Assembly (NCBI GenBank): GCA_038030265.1
Contig: CM075943.1
Coordinates: 18,724,001-18,788,000 of the forward strand
Source of the DNA: Corythucha ciliata
Lineage: Eukaryota > Arthropoda > Insecta > Hemiptera > Tingidae
Direction: 5' to 3'
DNA length: 64,000 nt
Shown here: piece by piece, positions 10,321-21,560 of the stretch
Numbering within the stretch: the stretch's first letter is position 1
How the letters are laid out: each line of letters opens with the position of its first letter
The notes under the pieces: generated by a model
Database searches by the model: none
Seen by the model: only the letters and a program-made list of their open reading frames with translations
What the model was told of the DNA's origin: nothing
Made by a program: the position numbers and the translations under genes

Positions 10321-11880
10321 GTAAAATTGGACAAAAATGGCAAATTCACAACTGAAATGGCGTAAAAAGGGAATAGGATGCTGAATGGCCGCAAAAATTA
10401 GCACAAAACGCTATTTCACAGCTGCAAAATCGCTAATTTGCAATTTGCAGATATAAAGTTGTGGAAAAACGTTAATTCGCGGATACAAATAAAGAAAATC
10501 ACTAATACACGACAAAAATTGAAAAAATCACCAATTAGCGCAGCTAAAATTAAGAAAAACGTAAATTTTCAGTTGGAATTGGGGAAAAGTGATAATTCTC
10601 AGTTAAACATGGAAAAAAATTGCTAATTTGCAGCTTAAATTGAGTTAAACGCCAATTCTTAGCAAAAATGGACGAAACTCGATAGGTAATGCACAGGATG
10701 GAAACGCTACAACGCTGCTAAAATTTAGGAAAAACGAAAAATTCGCTGCTAAAATTGAGAAACATCACTAATTCTCGAATTAAGTGTCGTGAAATTTATA
10801 ATTTAAATGAAGATTTTTTGACAGAAATGGATGGATAGAAGTAAATTTTTTGGTTTGAAAAATAAAATACATTTTAATTTAAATTCGCACCTTCTGAAGG
10901 ACTTTTTAGTGGCTAAAATTCAGAAAAATGGCAAATTCATGCATGGCTATAGTATAATGTTAAAAAATACTCTAATTATCACGGCTAGAACTGAAATGAA
11001 GCAATAATCTATACCTATAAAAGTTATATAAAATTGCTAATGCGGTGGTAAAATGTGAAAAACCGCTAATTTGCGGGTAATATTTAGAAAATAAAATAAT
11101 CAGCCTGGGGTCCTATTGCACAATGTTTTATTAGCTAATAATATAGCTAATAAAACAACTGTAATATTAGCTGATAAAACATTGTGCAATAGGGCCCTCA
11201 AAATTTAGAGAAAGGTTAATTTCAAAGCCTAAAAATTGACAAAATTGCTAATTCGCGGCTAAAAATGAAAAAAATCGCCAATTTACAGCTAAAATTGCGC
11301 CAAACGCCAATTTGTGACTGAAATCGAGAAAATTCGCTAATTCACAGATTTGAAACGCTACGGCGCGTCGCCGCTGCAATTTTAAAAAAGCGCTAATTCG
11401 CTGTTGAAATTGAGAAAAATTCTAATTTGCGCCAAAAACTGAATATACGCCAATTTGCGGATTCTGAAGGCAACTTTATGGCAATAGGCGAAGAAACCGC
11501 TAATTCGCGAGTAAACTGAGAAAAATCGCTCATGCATTGCGTATGGTGAACCAAAAAAAATCCTACTTCGTGAAAACACTTTAGAAAAACGTTATTTTCC
11601 AGCTAAAACTGAGAAAAGTGCTAATTCCCTTGAAAAAAATTCAAGAAGTCGGTAATATGCTGCTAAAATTGAGGAAAACGCCATAACTCGTGGATAATTA
11701 AGAAACATCGCTTACGGGATAAAAACGATACTTAGCTGCTAAAGTTGAGAAAATGAGCAAATTCATGGCTGTGGGAGGGGGAGGGCCAAAACCGCTAATC
11801 TGCGGCTGAAATTGAGAAGAACGATACACTCGGCCAAAATTGAGAAAAGCGCTAATTTGCGGGTAGAGTCCAAAAATCGC
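10320..11880 (+). repeat. Family A ~29-30-bp degenerate array, 1.5 kb
   Basis: Roughly forty units of the type gctaattcgcggctaaaatt followed by gagaaaaac. Spacing between successive 'ctaattcgcgg' words counts to 29-30 bp. The array is interrupted by a 90-bp inverted-repeat element at 11108-11197. No gene. Confidence 0.75.
11108..11197. mobile_element. 90-bp near-palindromic MITE
   Basis: gggtcctattgcacaatg at the left end returns as cattgtgcaatagggccc at the right end, with ttttattagctaata arms meeting near the centre. It is inserted in the family A array. The target duplication is not clear. GGG(C/T)CC ends resemble the Harbinger-type MITEs elsewhere in the window. Confidence 0.6.
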
Positions 11881-13560
11881 CCTTAACTGAGAGATTGAGG
11901 CTGTGATGAGGCCATCTAGGTGTCCAGATTCAAGAGTGTGCTGGCTGGGTGGAATGATGACTGAAATGTGAAATTACCACCCTCCCCTCACCATTACAAG
12001 ATTTCAATCTGATCCCCCCCCCCCAGGGCAAATTCCTACCTACGTCACTGGTTGCCTATCAATCATCAATCATCATTCAACCATCAAGCCTCCTTCAATC
12101 ATAAATTCTCAATATTCCTCCTTCCTTATTCAGTCATTATAATTAATTGTACATATTTATAAAGTTAACCCTTAAGATCCAAAACATCAATCTTCAATCA
12201 CCTACCTTTAATGATCCCCCCACCACCCTTGATGATTAATCTTCGACCTTGATTATGTGCTAAATATTCGCTGCTAAACTTCTCGTCGTGGAAAACTACT
12301 TTATACATATACAAAAGTTGTAGGAAATTCAATGCTCCACAAGTTTTGTGAGTGAAGATTTTCCTTTAAAGTAACTCATTTTCGGGGCATTTAGAAGAAA
12401 CTAAAAGAAGTGCCAAAAAAGTTAGGTTTTCGGGCTGCCAAAAATTTTACCGTACGAGCTTTTCAAAGTTAGCATTTGTCGAACACTTCTGACCTAATAT
12501 AAAAAAAAATACAAGATGACAAAAAAGTTGTTTGTTTTCGGCAACGTTGTAATCAATTCGCATGGGAATTGTACGAGAAATCCGAACAAAACAGTTGCAA
12601 AATTCCATAACCAATTGTTTCGAAGTCGGTAGGTACCAAAATATATTATTCCGCTATACATGCCTGGAAAATGGAACATGCCTGGGAAATGATTTCCCTT
12701 CAAAACAAAGGTCATATTCGCGTTTTTCATACCAAGAAACAACTAGATTTAGAATACTAGGTAATTCTGAGGCAAATAATTTTTGACGTAGTCACGCCAA
12801 GTCCTACTCCTCTCACAATATTTTATTAATCTCAGTTTTTTTTCGGGTACAAACGTTTGCAATTATAAGATACAAAGGGGCTCTCGCGCTCCTTTTTTGT
12901 AACTTCGATTTATTTTGTGCTATTGGTCTTTTTGCGTTAAAAGCGACGGTTTTGGCTTCAGAAAAAGTTGCATTTGTTCGGCAATATTGTGATTAATTCG
13001 CATGGAAATTTCAAACGCAAATTTCGGGGCTTATTAATTCCAACGAAGCAAGAAGTTGCGGGTGAAGCTTGATGAAACCCGTGCTACTCCCTCCCTCCCC
13101 ACCGAACCCAACTGTTATTAAACCGGCGAGTTATTTGTTGGAATTTTTTGAAACAATTACGTTCGAGGGCTCAAGGGAAGGCGAAAAGCTGCCCACCCGT
13201 CTTGGAGCTAGTTACGCCCCTGGTCATAGACGTTTAGCGGTACTATGTTGAGCGCGGTTAAATAATCTCCGAATGGAACGATTTTCAGGCTCCAGAATAG
13301 CAAATATTGGCAAAATTAGTAGCTTTTAGTGCATTTCATTCTGAAAATGCACTATTTGCTATTGCGTCCCACAAAATCTATTGAAACAAAGAAATAATTA
13401 ATTTTTTTTAAATGCTTGGGAACAGGGAAACCCACATGAAGTTGATTAACACGTTTACTCGTGCAATTCAATTAGATAAATATGTGTGGAAGCTCAGATA
13501 CGTTTCTCTACCCTCGAACCTTTTGTTAATTTTTTTCTTAAACTCGTTGAGTTCTGTTTG
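11880..13560. other. Gene-free; 'caatcatcaa' patch and a dispersed pair
   Basis: 12050-12260 repeats tcaatcatcaatcatc words. The phrase 'ttcggcaa(c/t)(g/a)ttgt(a/g)at(c/t)aattcgcatg' occurs at about 12536-12562 and again at about 12978-13003, a diverged direct repeat roughly 440 bp apart. No gene supported. Confidence 0.35.
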
Positions 13561-13748
13561 TGAGAATAAGTTATAACTGCGCTAAACTGTGCAATTATTC
13601 ATAAATGGTCTAACGCCCTTAATTCAAAACCTTGGATACATTGAAACGATACTTCTTCTTCAACACTTTGCCCCTTCGCTCAAGGGTGCCCCTAAATATA
13701 TAAATCGCAACTCGACAACACACTTGTGTGGATCATTTATCACTCGAT

Positions 13749-16645
13749 ATGAGACGTTTGACGCACTCGTCGTCTACAGTTCTGCTACTTGTCTGTTCTT
13801 TGAACGAGTACGCGTTCGTCGGTGGAGACGCTGCCTCTCCGTATAATAGTGTCCTCGCCCTGTTCGAGAGAATTATAACGTCTCGGGGATCGTTGAACAC
13901 GCCACTGCCGAGTTTTTTTGAAGAAGCCGTGAGTGACTTAGATCTTAGTTGTTCTAAAGAATCTTGGCTGGAAGAATATCCGACTTTTAATGCATAAGGC
14001 CCGGCGCACACTAGGAGAAAAAAGACGCCGACGCGCGAGTCGGCGTCTTTTTCTCGGGGAAGAGACGACTCTCGCGTAAGCGTCCAATGTGAAAGGCCCC
14101 ATAGAGTTCTATGTGTTTTTACTGCACGAGTCGGAAGCTGACGCGCGCGTCGGCGTCTTTTTTCTCCTAGTGTGCGCCGGGCCTAAGTCGTATTAAATAA
14201 GTCCAATTTCATTTCACTGCTATATACATGTTTGATTATAGTTTGTATTTGTATTTTTTTTTATTCATGATAGGAAAAATTGACGAAGAAACAAGGCTAC
14301 AAGTTTGAAAAACACAATGTAATCACCGAAGACAGCTATATTCTAGAATTGCATCACGTATGGCGTCAGAATAGCTACGACTTATCGAGTACCTTAGACC
14401 GAGGGCCACCTGTACTTCTTATGCATGGATTCTTAGGCGTTAGCGACACTTTTTTACTTCGTAACACTAGCCTCGGTAACGGGTCTTCTTAAGCTGCGTT
14501 TACATTTGAGAGTATTTAGCTCTCGAGAGTACTCTCGTCTCGACCGAGAGCTTAACTCGCTAGTCTGAACGGGCCAGAGAGTTCCCCCCGCCCCTGCCCG
14601 TACCTGGCACTCTCAGAGAGTTCAACTCTCGAGATTTACTCTCACGTGTAATACCACTATTACAGAGATTTATCCGTACAAACATGTCATAATAGCTCCT
14701 TCCCAACCACATTAGCATTTATGCTGGCGGATGAGGGGTACGACGTCTGGTTGCCCAACTCACGAGGTACCTGGTATTCCAAGCAACATCGATATTTAAA
14801 TAACACGAGACCTGAGTTCTGGGATTACTCGTTAGTTTCAAGGGACTGCAAGAAATGACACAGCGTTAATTTTATTTTATTTTTGTACAGAATACACGAA
14901 GTCGGCATCTACGACATTCCAGCGTCCATCGACTTCATTCTCGCCTCGACCGGTTGGCCTAAACTTTTCTACGTCGGCTTTTCCATGGGAAACACCGCGT
15001 TTTTCATCACCACCTCTATGCGACCCGACTACAACGATAAAATCATTCTCGCCGTAGCCATGCCACCAGTGGCATCCTCGGTCGCTCTCGAAGATGCCTT
15101 AACCCCGTTTACCCGGCTGTTAATCTTGAACATCGATAAAATTTATGTAAACAAAACAAAACACCTCCCCGTTGGGTGGAGTCTAAACCTAAAATTTACC
15201 GTTGGTTTTTGTTCAAGTCAGCCTTGAATAGTCTGAACGTCAATGAACTCGTGCCTCGCGTCAGCGAAGTAATATCTTTGATGTACTACGCTGTTTCTGA
15301 TTATCGCACTCGGCCCTTATGCTTGGCTGTGTACAGTTCACTTGCCGGAGAGCACTACGATAATATTATTATGGTTTGGACCTGTTGCACAGATATACTC
15401 TACAAATCCTTCAAAATTTCAGCTCCCTAAATCTTGCAGGACACTATAGCTGATGAGTCTACTCATTTTCCTGCTGGGACGTCATTGCTAGAATTCTACC
15501 ACCAAGTGTCAATTCTGAAGAAAGGTTCGATCGAGTTAAAAAATGGAAAAAGAAAATAGGTTCGTTCGTTTGTCGTCCGGAGCTGCTCTGGACTGCACGA
15601 ACAGTCCGAAAAGCGTTCTTTTGTAATTCCGAACTACACTGAAAGCGTTCGTTTGTCAAACCTCGGACTGTTCAGTGCAGCACTATCTACACTGAAAAAT
15701 TAGGAGGAGCTTGTTGCTCGAAATGTTATAACCTGCTCTATAATTACCTTTTGTCAACATTTCTGAATGGGGAGCGGGAATAAATTATAAAGGTACAACG
15801 ATTTTGTTCGAAAAGCGTTCGTTTGCTTTTCAAAAATGACGTCAATCCCGGACTGCTCGAACTACACCTACACCACTACACTGAAAGACAAACGAACGAA
15901 CCTAATTGTTCACTAACCCTCGTAGTCTAAGCGACCATACTAACCAAGGTGACTAAACTCTTCTATAGGTGCCGCAGATTTCCCCCTGCCCATCAGGCGG
16001 GAGGAGTGTGGACTGACGTCACCAGCAGTCCTTTACTCTCCCGATTGCTCACCATACAGCAGCAGAGCAAGTTAATTTTGAAATTGAAGTTTATGAATTC
16101 TCATAAATCCCAACCCAACAACAATTAATAATGTACTGGGTCCAGTGCAAAGGCGGTTGGGACTGCTCGTGACGTAGGTGAAGGACAGTAATGGCCGAAG
16201 ATCTGCGGCACCTGTAGAGAGTTTAGTCACCTTGATACTAACAATCAAATATGTTTATGTTAAAATCAAACAGGTTTCAAGCCTCTGAACTACGGCTCTG
16301 AAAAGAATCTCGTCAAATACAATTCCACGACGCCTCCCAACTATTCCTTGAAGGCAACGACGAGCCCTGTCGCCATTTTCTACTCAGACAACGATCCTTT
16401 CGTTTCCATGAAGGTGCGAGCATTGTGTAGGTATACGACTTTCACGCTTAGTTATAATTTGATTATTTCATCTCTTGCAGGGTGCGCGCAGTGTAATTAA
16501 ATCCTTGCCTAATGTCGTATACACACATCAAATGCCGACTCGATTCAATCACATTGACTACATCCTGGGGAGGGACAGCTCAGTTGAGGTCAACGCTAGG
16601 ATTATTCTTTTATTTAATTTTTATTCGAAGAATTTCGTTCAATGA
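13749..16645 (+). CDS. Acid lipase (lysosomal/gastric lipase-like, alpha/beta hydrolase)
   Basis: Eight exons: 13749-13928, 14274-14475, 14716-14830, 14891-15146, 15182-15373, 15440-15524, 16274-16413, 16481-16645 (TGA). All junction phases agree and the product is about 444 aa, near the family's usual 400-430. The N-terminus (MRRLTHSSSTVLLLVCSL) looks like a signal peptide, so the enzyme should enter the secretory or lysosomal route and hydrolyse neutral lipid esters. Family signatures in order: GYKFEKHNVITEDSYILEL (lid-side start), VLLMHGFLG (oxyanion loop), LADEGYDVWLPNSRG, HEVGIYDIPASIDFIL, nucleophile Ser ~197 in GFSMG, STHFPAGTS, Asp ~384 in YSDNDPFVS and His ~414 in FNHIDY. The junction 14475|14716 was chosen because it alone gives the conserved SLAFMLAD. 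Weak point: the 15147-15181 intron would be only 35 nt with a poor acceptor, so a small frameshift there is an alternative. Introns hold several MITEs but no exon is disrupted. Confidence 0.88.
13998..14183 (+). mobile_element. 186-bp TIR MITE, TAA duplication (Harbinger type), copy 1, in lipase intron 1
   Basis: The ends ggcccggcgcacactaggag / ctcctagtgtgcgccgggcc are inverted and flanked by TAA (13995-13997, 14184-14186). The inner arms are also palindromic (gacgccgacgcgcg). Copy 2 lies at 21981-22167 in the opposite orientation. Confidence 0.85.
14490..14665. repeat. Imperfect inverted repeat in lipase intron 2
   Basis: ctgcgtttacatttgagagt on the left is mirrored by actctcacgtgtaatacc on the right, with further ctctcgaga-type palindromes inside. 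A degraded TIR element is likely; no clean duplication was seen. Confidence 0.45.
15559..15902. mobile_element. 344-bp TIR element with TA duplication, in lipase intron 6
   Basis: ggttcgttcgtttgtc at 15559 is answered by gacaaacgaacgaacc ending at 15902, with TA on both sides (15557-15558, 15903-15904). Internal copies of gcgttcgtttg and cggactg suggest internal repeats. Confidence 0.7.
15945..16234. mobile_element. 290-bp hAT-type MITE with perfect 8-bp duplication, in lipase intron 6
   Basis: TIRs start caaggtgactaaactctt and end in the inverse. The octamer ATACTAAC is present on both sides (15937-15944 and 16235-16242). An 8-bp duplication and CA-ending TIRs are typical of hAT elements. 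No coding. Confidence 0.85.
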
Positions 16646-16683
16646 TATATTTTTGTATTTATTTTAGCAATCTTGTCGATAAA

Positions 16684-17310
16684 TAGGTGGACATGCACGA
16701 GCAGATATCTGCGGAAGATTTCATGATTTTTAACAGATATCGGTGGTGAAAATTTGCTCTTTAGTGAGCAATAAACGTTGACAGATCTGCCGAACGGTAT
16801 CGGTGGGGGTTCAAATCCACAGATGTGGCCTGTGGTCCCCCACTAACCTACAGAGTAAGGCGACGATCTGATAAACGTAACGATCTGATCTGTCCGTTCT
16901 GTAGTGTTTAATAACATTATGAATGATTCAGGCTAGGCAATACTGCTTTTATTCCAGTTCGTTTATAAGTATTTTGATCTGAATTGTATACAACACAACT
17001 TTGAAAAACTTTTTGAATTGAAAAACTTTTTGCTCCCTCCACTTTTTTTTTTTTTTTTTTTTTTCTACTCCATATCTGTTACCAATCTCAAATATCTTTC
17101 GAACCCGAACGATAAATGAAATCTGTCAGATTTCGGTCTACATACATCTCAATCTGCCAGTTGTGCCCCCACTCACAACAGATATCGGTCGCAGAGATAA
17201 CTTTTTTACTTTAAGGGGCGGCGGCCGATCTCATCGTTTGCTCGATATCTGTTGAAAATATCGGCCGATCAAATCTGTCAAAATTATCTGCACGTGTATG
17301 GGCCACTAAT
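16684..17310. mobile_element. ~625-bp imperfect TIR element
   Basis: The left sequence taggtggacatgcacgagca and the right sequence tgcacgtgtatgggccacta are inverted relatives, and the words 'cagatatc' and 'gatatcggt' recur throughout in both senses. Duplication not resolved. It lies just beyond the lipase stop codon. Confidence 0.5.
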
Positions 17311-17840
17311 TACTGTGAATAAACATGTTAAACTGCTTCTGTTTCTTTTTTCTGACATTTCACGTAACTCGAATCTCCACGGACGGGCGGCGGAGGGCGG
17401 GTTGGTCACGCGTGACTTTTTGAACCGGGCCCTCAGTGACGTGAAAAATGGGTGTACGGGACACTCGATGAACGTGGGGTGAAGGTAGTGGTGGCGGAAA
17501 TGGTGCTCAGGAGGGGGTGGGGCGAATGGCCCCGAATGGTCTGATTGGGGTGCTCGCCATATCGTGAAGCTGAGGGAAAAAACAGTGCCTGAGTTTGACA
17601 CATTGGGGAAAAAATTGGTTCATAATGAATTTCGCTTTCAAAATAATTATTACCGTTCACACCTTTCACAACAATGGCAATAATCGTGTGAAGAGCTTAC
17701 ATGCATCTTCTCATTTCCAAGGGTCTTCATCCACTCAGGGAGAGGGTGAGAGCTAGAATGATGAGAGAGTGTGCCTGAAGGGTGGAAAGGCACAGAGAGA
17801 GAGAGAGCTAAGCTGCGAAACTGTAACAAATTTCCAATTG
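17311..17840. other. Gene-free stretch downstream of the lipase
   Basis: G-rich on + around 17380-17560 with overlapping open frames of no recognisable family. No repeat family identified. Confidence 0.3.
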
Positions 17841-18036
17841 AGAAAAAGGTTAAAAGTGTCACTAATTTGCAGCTACAAGTGAGAAAATGCGCTAACTAGC
17901 GGTAAAGGTTGAGAAAAATCGCTACTCATAGCGTGTGAAAAATTAGTAATTCCCGGCTATTGAATTGAGAAAAATCGCGCTGAGAATTTGAAATTGAGAA
18001 AAATCGTTAATTAGTGGATAAATGGAGAAAAAACCA
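17840..18036 (+). repeat. Short family A array
   Basis: Six or so 'gctaa(c)t..cggctaaaattgagaaaaatc' units abut the element that starts at 18039, which has probably inserted into them; the array resumes at about 18550. Confidence 0.5.
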
Positions 18037-18038
18037 TA

Positions 18039-18484
18039 ATGGGGAACTTGCATGAATGCCCGATTAAGGAGAAAAGTAAACCGGTGAATGGGCAAATATC
18101 AACGGATATCAACGGTGGTTGCAGCCCGATTGGTGCATTTGGTGGTTTTAAAATAAATTTTAAAGTTATTCTTTAAGAAGGGATGGATGGTGCGAGGTGA
18201 AATGACGTCAATGGTCACTTGTGAAGCATCTGAGGGAACTTAACCTTTTTTTTGTTTACAAATAACAAGAAAAATTGTCCCCCTGAAAATGCTTCTTACC
18301 CCCTCTTCCCCACACCATCCATTTCATTGAATAACCTTTAACGTGATTCGCTTTAAGAAAATGTTTATATTTCATTCATGTGTTTGAAGAAAATGAATAA
18401 AATAGAAATATTGGTACGAAAAACACATTGCTTTTTTGTTAGAGAATAGGTCCCTTGTGCTTGAAAAATGTGCAAGTTCCCCAT
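18039..18484 (+). mobile_element. 'GGGGAACTTGCA' TIR element, copy 1 (446 bp)
   Basis: The ends atggggaacttgca and tgcaagttccccat are inverted. The interior (ggatggatggtgcgag, atgacgtcaatg) matches the copies at 25198-25642 (opposite orientation) and 32727-33008. A diverged 'ttagagaatagg' segment near 18440 recalls the element at 20277-20411. Non-coding. Confidence 0.75.
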
Positions 18485-18539
18485 TCACGGCTACATACAT
18501 CCTTCCATTGAGGAAAGCGCTAGTTTGCACATACCGGCC

Positions 18540-18960
18540 GAATTGAGGGAAAAAGTTCGTTCGGGGATAAAGTTGAGACAAAAAAAACTGTATGCGTGAC
18601 CAAACTTGAAAAAAACGCTAATTCACTGTAAAAATTTAGAAAAATAATTGATGTTAATTTTTATCTATAAATGTGACAAAATCCCTAATTCACTGCTGAA
18701 ATTGTGAAAAAACGTAAATTTTTCGGATAAAATTAAGAACACCGGCTATTTCGGGGGTGAAAATTGAGAGTATTAAAGCGTTCACTCGCCGCTAAAATTG
18801 AGAGAACATCCACATCCACGGTTGGCAGTTGTCATGAGGGCAGTTTTATTGCTAAAATTGGGGAAAAACGCTAATTCGCGGATGAAAATGGAGAAAAGTG
18901 CTAATCCACGGATAAATTTCAGAAGAAGTACTAATGACGGATGAAACCCCCAATTCACTG
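18540..18960 (+). repeat. Family A ~29-30-bp array
   Basis: Units such as aaaacgctaattcgcggatg and aattgagaaaa resume directly after the inserted element at 18039-18484. Confidence 0.55.
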
Positions 18961-19158
18961 CAAGTATTGATAGTTAATTTGTGGAGAAAAAGTGCTAGTG
19001 AGGAAGTTTCACATTTTCCAAAAATATTTTTTTCCTTCATGAAGCAAAAACACGTTTTTATAGCTCGAAAACGAGCGATAAAACGGTCGTTTCTACGGCT
19101 AGCCCGAGAAAGTAGTTTTGGAAAGAGTCCGTCAGGAGCGTTCCGAGCAGTGATTCTC

Positions 19159-19412
19159 CGAAAAGTCGAAAAAAGATATGTCTCTCCACTTCGTGAACAG
19201 TTTTTATTTATTCAGACCGGTTTCGAAGCATCAGTGCCTCATCATCAGTGATAGTTTCATTAAATGTCAAAATGAAGGTTGTTACACCCTGTCGTCTATA
19301 AGTCCACTCAAGGAAACTATCACTGATGATGAGGCACTGATGCTTCGAAACCGGTCTGAATAAATAAAAACTGTTCACGAAGTGGAGAGACATATCTTTT
19401 TTCGACTTTTCG
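19159..19412. ncRNA. Perfect 100-bp inverted pair with hammerhead-ribozyme-like motifs (Penelope-type)
   Basis: Arms 19159-19258 and 19313-19412 are identical inverse complements over 100 bp, separated by a 54-bp spacer. Each arm contains, read outward, CTGATGA (19323-19329 on +), a hairpin GAGGCA-CTGA-TGCTTC, then GAAA (19347-19350), a self-complementary CCGG and TC. This is the order of hammerhead core boxes: CUGAUGA, stem II, GAAA, very short stem III, UC cleavage site. One extra U sits between CUGAUGA and stem II and stem I is weak, so activity is uncertain. Hammerheads with minimal stem III are known in the terminal repeats of Penelope-like elements; the link to the GIY-YIG remnant at 8 kb is inference. 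Confidence 0.6.
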
Positions 19413-19700
19413 TATTACGTAACTCCACAATATCGTCCTAAAAAATCAAAGCTTGATTCTCCGAACTGCACTTTCATACTGACAAAAAGCTAAAAAACAA
19501 AATCACCCAAAGGAGTTTCTAAACATCTGTGAAAATCGGGAGACAAACTGCCGAGGGGGTCCTGAGCTACGTCATAACCCAACCTTCTACATTCAGACCC
19601 CAAAAAACCATTAAATAGTCTCTAATTTTGATAATGAAATGATTTGGTTTTTTCTACACCTTAGTTTTCACTTCATTAAAAAAAAAAATAGTTTGTTGAC

Positions 19701-19803
19701 CTCGCCGCGAAAGTGCTTTGCCAGTCCTCGAGGCGTCCGGCCTCGCCTTCGCCTCGGCCGCACAACTCCTCTCGGCCCGGCAAAGACACACTTTCGCGGC
19801 TAG
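19701..19803. mobile_element. ~100-bp GC-rich inverted-repeat element
   Basis: gccgcgaaagtgctttgcc is mirrored by ggcaaagacacactttcgcggc with CG-rich sequence (cctcgccttcgcctcggccg) between, in an otherwise AT-rich setting. Duplication not resolved. Confidence 0.5.
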
Positions 19804-20276
19804 GTGCATAATATACTATTTTCGATGAGGCAAATGAATCCTTCCTTTTAAATAAATAAATAAAAATTTAAAACCCTTCAGAAACATTTTTCATTTATTA
19901 ACAAAAGTTGGCATATTTGAAATCCCGCCAAAACGTACATTTTTCACAACGTAATATCCCATGTATTCTCTGTCCCTTTCTTGCCTCTAAATAGCTCATC
20001 TGTTTATCCTCCATTATCTTATTATTGGAGAGCTCTAGTAGAAAATAAGGCAAAGAAACACAACAAACCGCTCTCTGACATGCTCCATTACAGGCGATTT
20101 TTTTTTTTTCGGAGAGCGCATATGACACAAACATGCTAGCTGCGTGTTTGAAATGACCTAAAACTTCAAAAATCGCGTATTTATTAACTGTTGGGTTATT
20201 TTACGAATGGATCACGATTTATACTCTATTTTAGCATAAACAAACCTTAAAAAATAGATTTATGAAAAAGTTCTTG
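19804..20276. other. Gene-free, AT-rich stretch
   Basis: Nothing with family resemblance or clear repeat structure was seen. Confidence 0.3.
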
Positions 20277-20411
20277 GGGCCTATTCTCTAACAACAAGCA
20301 ATATTTTTTTCGCCAGCCATGTGTTTATTTCATTCATTTGTTTGAAGAAAATCAATGAAATAAACATATGACTTCGAAAAAGCTATTGCTTCGGAGTTAG
20401 AGAATAAGCCC
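20277..20411. mobile_element. 135-bp 'GGGCCTATTCTCTAAC' TIR element
   Basis: gggcctattctctaac at the left and gttagagaataagccc at the right are inverted, with paired aagcaat/attgctt and 'tttatttcatt..aatgaaataaa' arms inside. A related but decayed piece is embedded in the element at 18039-18484. No clean duplication. Confidence 0.65.
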
Positions 20412-20429
20412 TCTGACCCATGAAACTTC

Positions 20430-20650
20430 CTCATTCACGGATGAAATTTAGAATAGGCGTTCATTGTCAAAAAGTCAATTCGGGGATTCATTCGCGGCCA
20501 ATATTCCGAAGAAACGCTCATTTCCCGTGAAAATTAGGAAAAATTAACTAATTCGCGTGTAAAATTGTGATGTTAATTTTCGGAAAAATTGAGAAAATCG
20601 GCTAATTCACGGTAAAAATTGAGACAATAATCGATCAATCGATCGTTCTA
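20430..20650 (+). repeat. Short family A array
   Basis: Several 'ctaattcgcg..aaattgagaaaa' units, ending near a cgatcaatcgatcg palindrome. Confidence 0.4.
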
Positions 20651-21410
20651 CGTCCTGCAAATAAAAAATAATAAGATTTTTTTCCTAAAAGGAGTTTTTT
20701 TGTAATATTTTAATGAATAATGTTTAGAACTTTAGCACTCCTTCAAAGTACCCCTTCCCCTCGCCAACATTATGCCTGCAAGCTAAAAAAAACTTTTTAA
20801 AAAAAATCACGTGCTGACAATAACGAAATGTTATTCATCCAGCACGTCCAATTCTTCATTCCTTCGATCATCACGCTCCCACCCCCTCACCAATTCCTCT
20901 TATATCCTACTACTCACAAATAACGAGCAAACCTTTCAGAAATGAAAATAAAACGGGCATTTCCTCTTTAACTCGTAGAAAACTGCAATTTTAAAGTTGT
21001 TCGCCGTGTTGAAACGTTGTCGAAATTAATGGCCGTCAGACTTGTTCAGCGCTGAATGAGCACTAAATCTTTTGCCGTTGCAAAACTGTCAATCTAGCTC
21101 AGCGCTGAGTAAGTGTTTAAAATCCAACAAAACGCGTCCCATCGCGATACAAATCACCGTTGCAAAATTCCAGTAAGCACTTAATTGTACACTTCAGCGT
21201 TAAAACACGAGCCCCGAGTTTTGCAACGCAACCAATCTCAGCCTGTCCCATACTCAGTTGTTGGCCATGCACTCAAGTGACTCAACACACAGGTAATTCC
21301 CCCAATATCATCACACAACGCGCTCATTTTCGGAGGCTCGACACCTCACTCTGACCCACTAATACGCGTTTCTGCGAACAATACTGCGGCCTTAAGTCAT
21401 CGGGCTTCCA
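20651..21410. other. Gene-free; diverged gttgcaaaa / cagcgctgag words
   Basis: Between 21000 and 21260 the words gttgcaaaa, agcactaa and cagcgctga recur in both senses, consistent with an old TIR element. No gene. Confidence 0.3.
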
Positions 21411-21560
21411 ATGATTCCAGAGGCCAAGACGAATTTTTCAATCAACGGTTCGGAATCAACGTTCAGCGCACGGAAGTCGTGGACGTCGCTGGCCTTCCTG
21501 ATCGTCTGTTCGTCGAGCCAATTTCCCAGTACTAGCGACATCACGAATCACTCTCGTGAA
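21411..21560 (+). CDS. Possible first coding exon with signal-like hydrophobic stretch
   Basis: An ATG at 21411 opens a frame with a hydrophobic segment (WTSLAFLIVCSSS) and reaches a plausible donor gtgagatt near 21560. The frame remains open to 21812 without family resemblance. It could be the start of a secreted protein whose other exons lie among the repeats, or a chance frame. Confidence 0.2.

Noticed and set aside
14666..14715. Earlier acceptor for lipase exon 3 (tattacag at 14665)
   Set aside because: It does not keep phase with the consensus donor at 14475; the acceptor at 14715 gives the conserved SLAFMLAD.
16790..16830. tRNA B-box-like ggttcaaatcc
   Set aside because: No matching A box or cloverleaf at the right spacing; it lies inside a TIR element.
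19178..19393. Mirror-image open frames (MSLHFVNSFYLFRPV...) on both strands
   Set aside because: Exact consequence of the perfect 100-bp inverted arms; not proteins.
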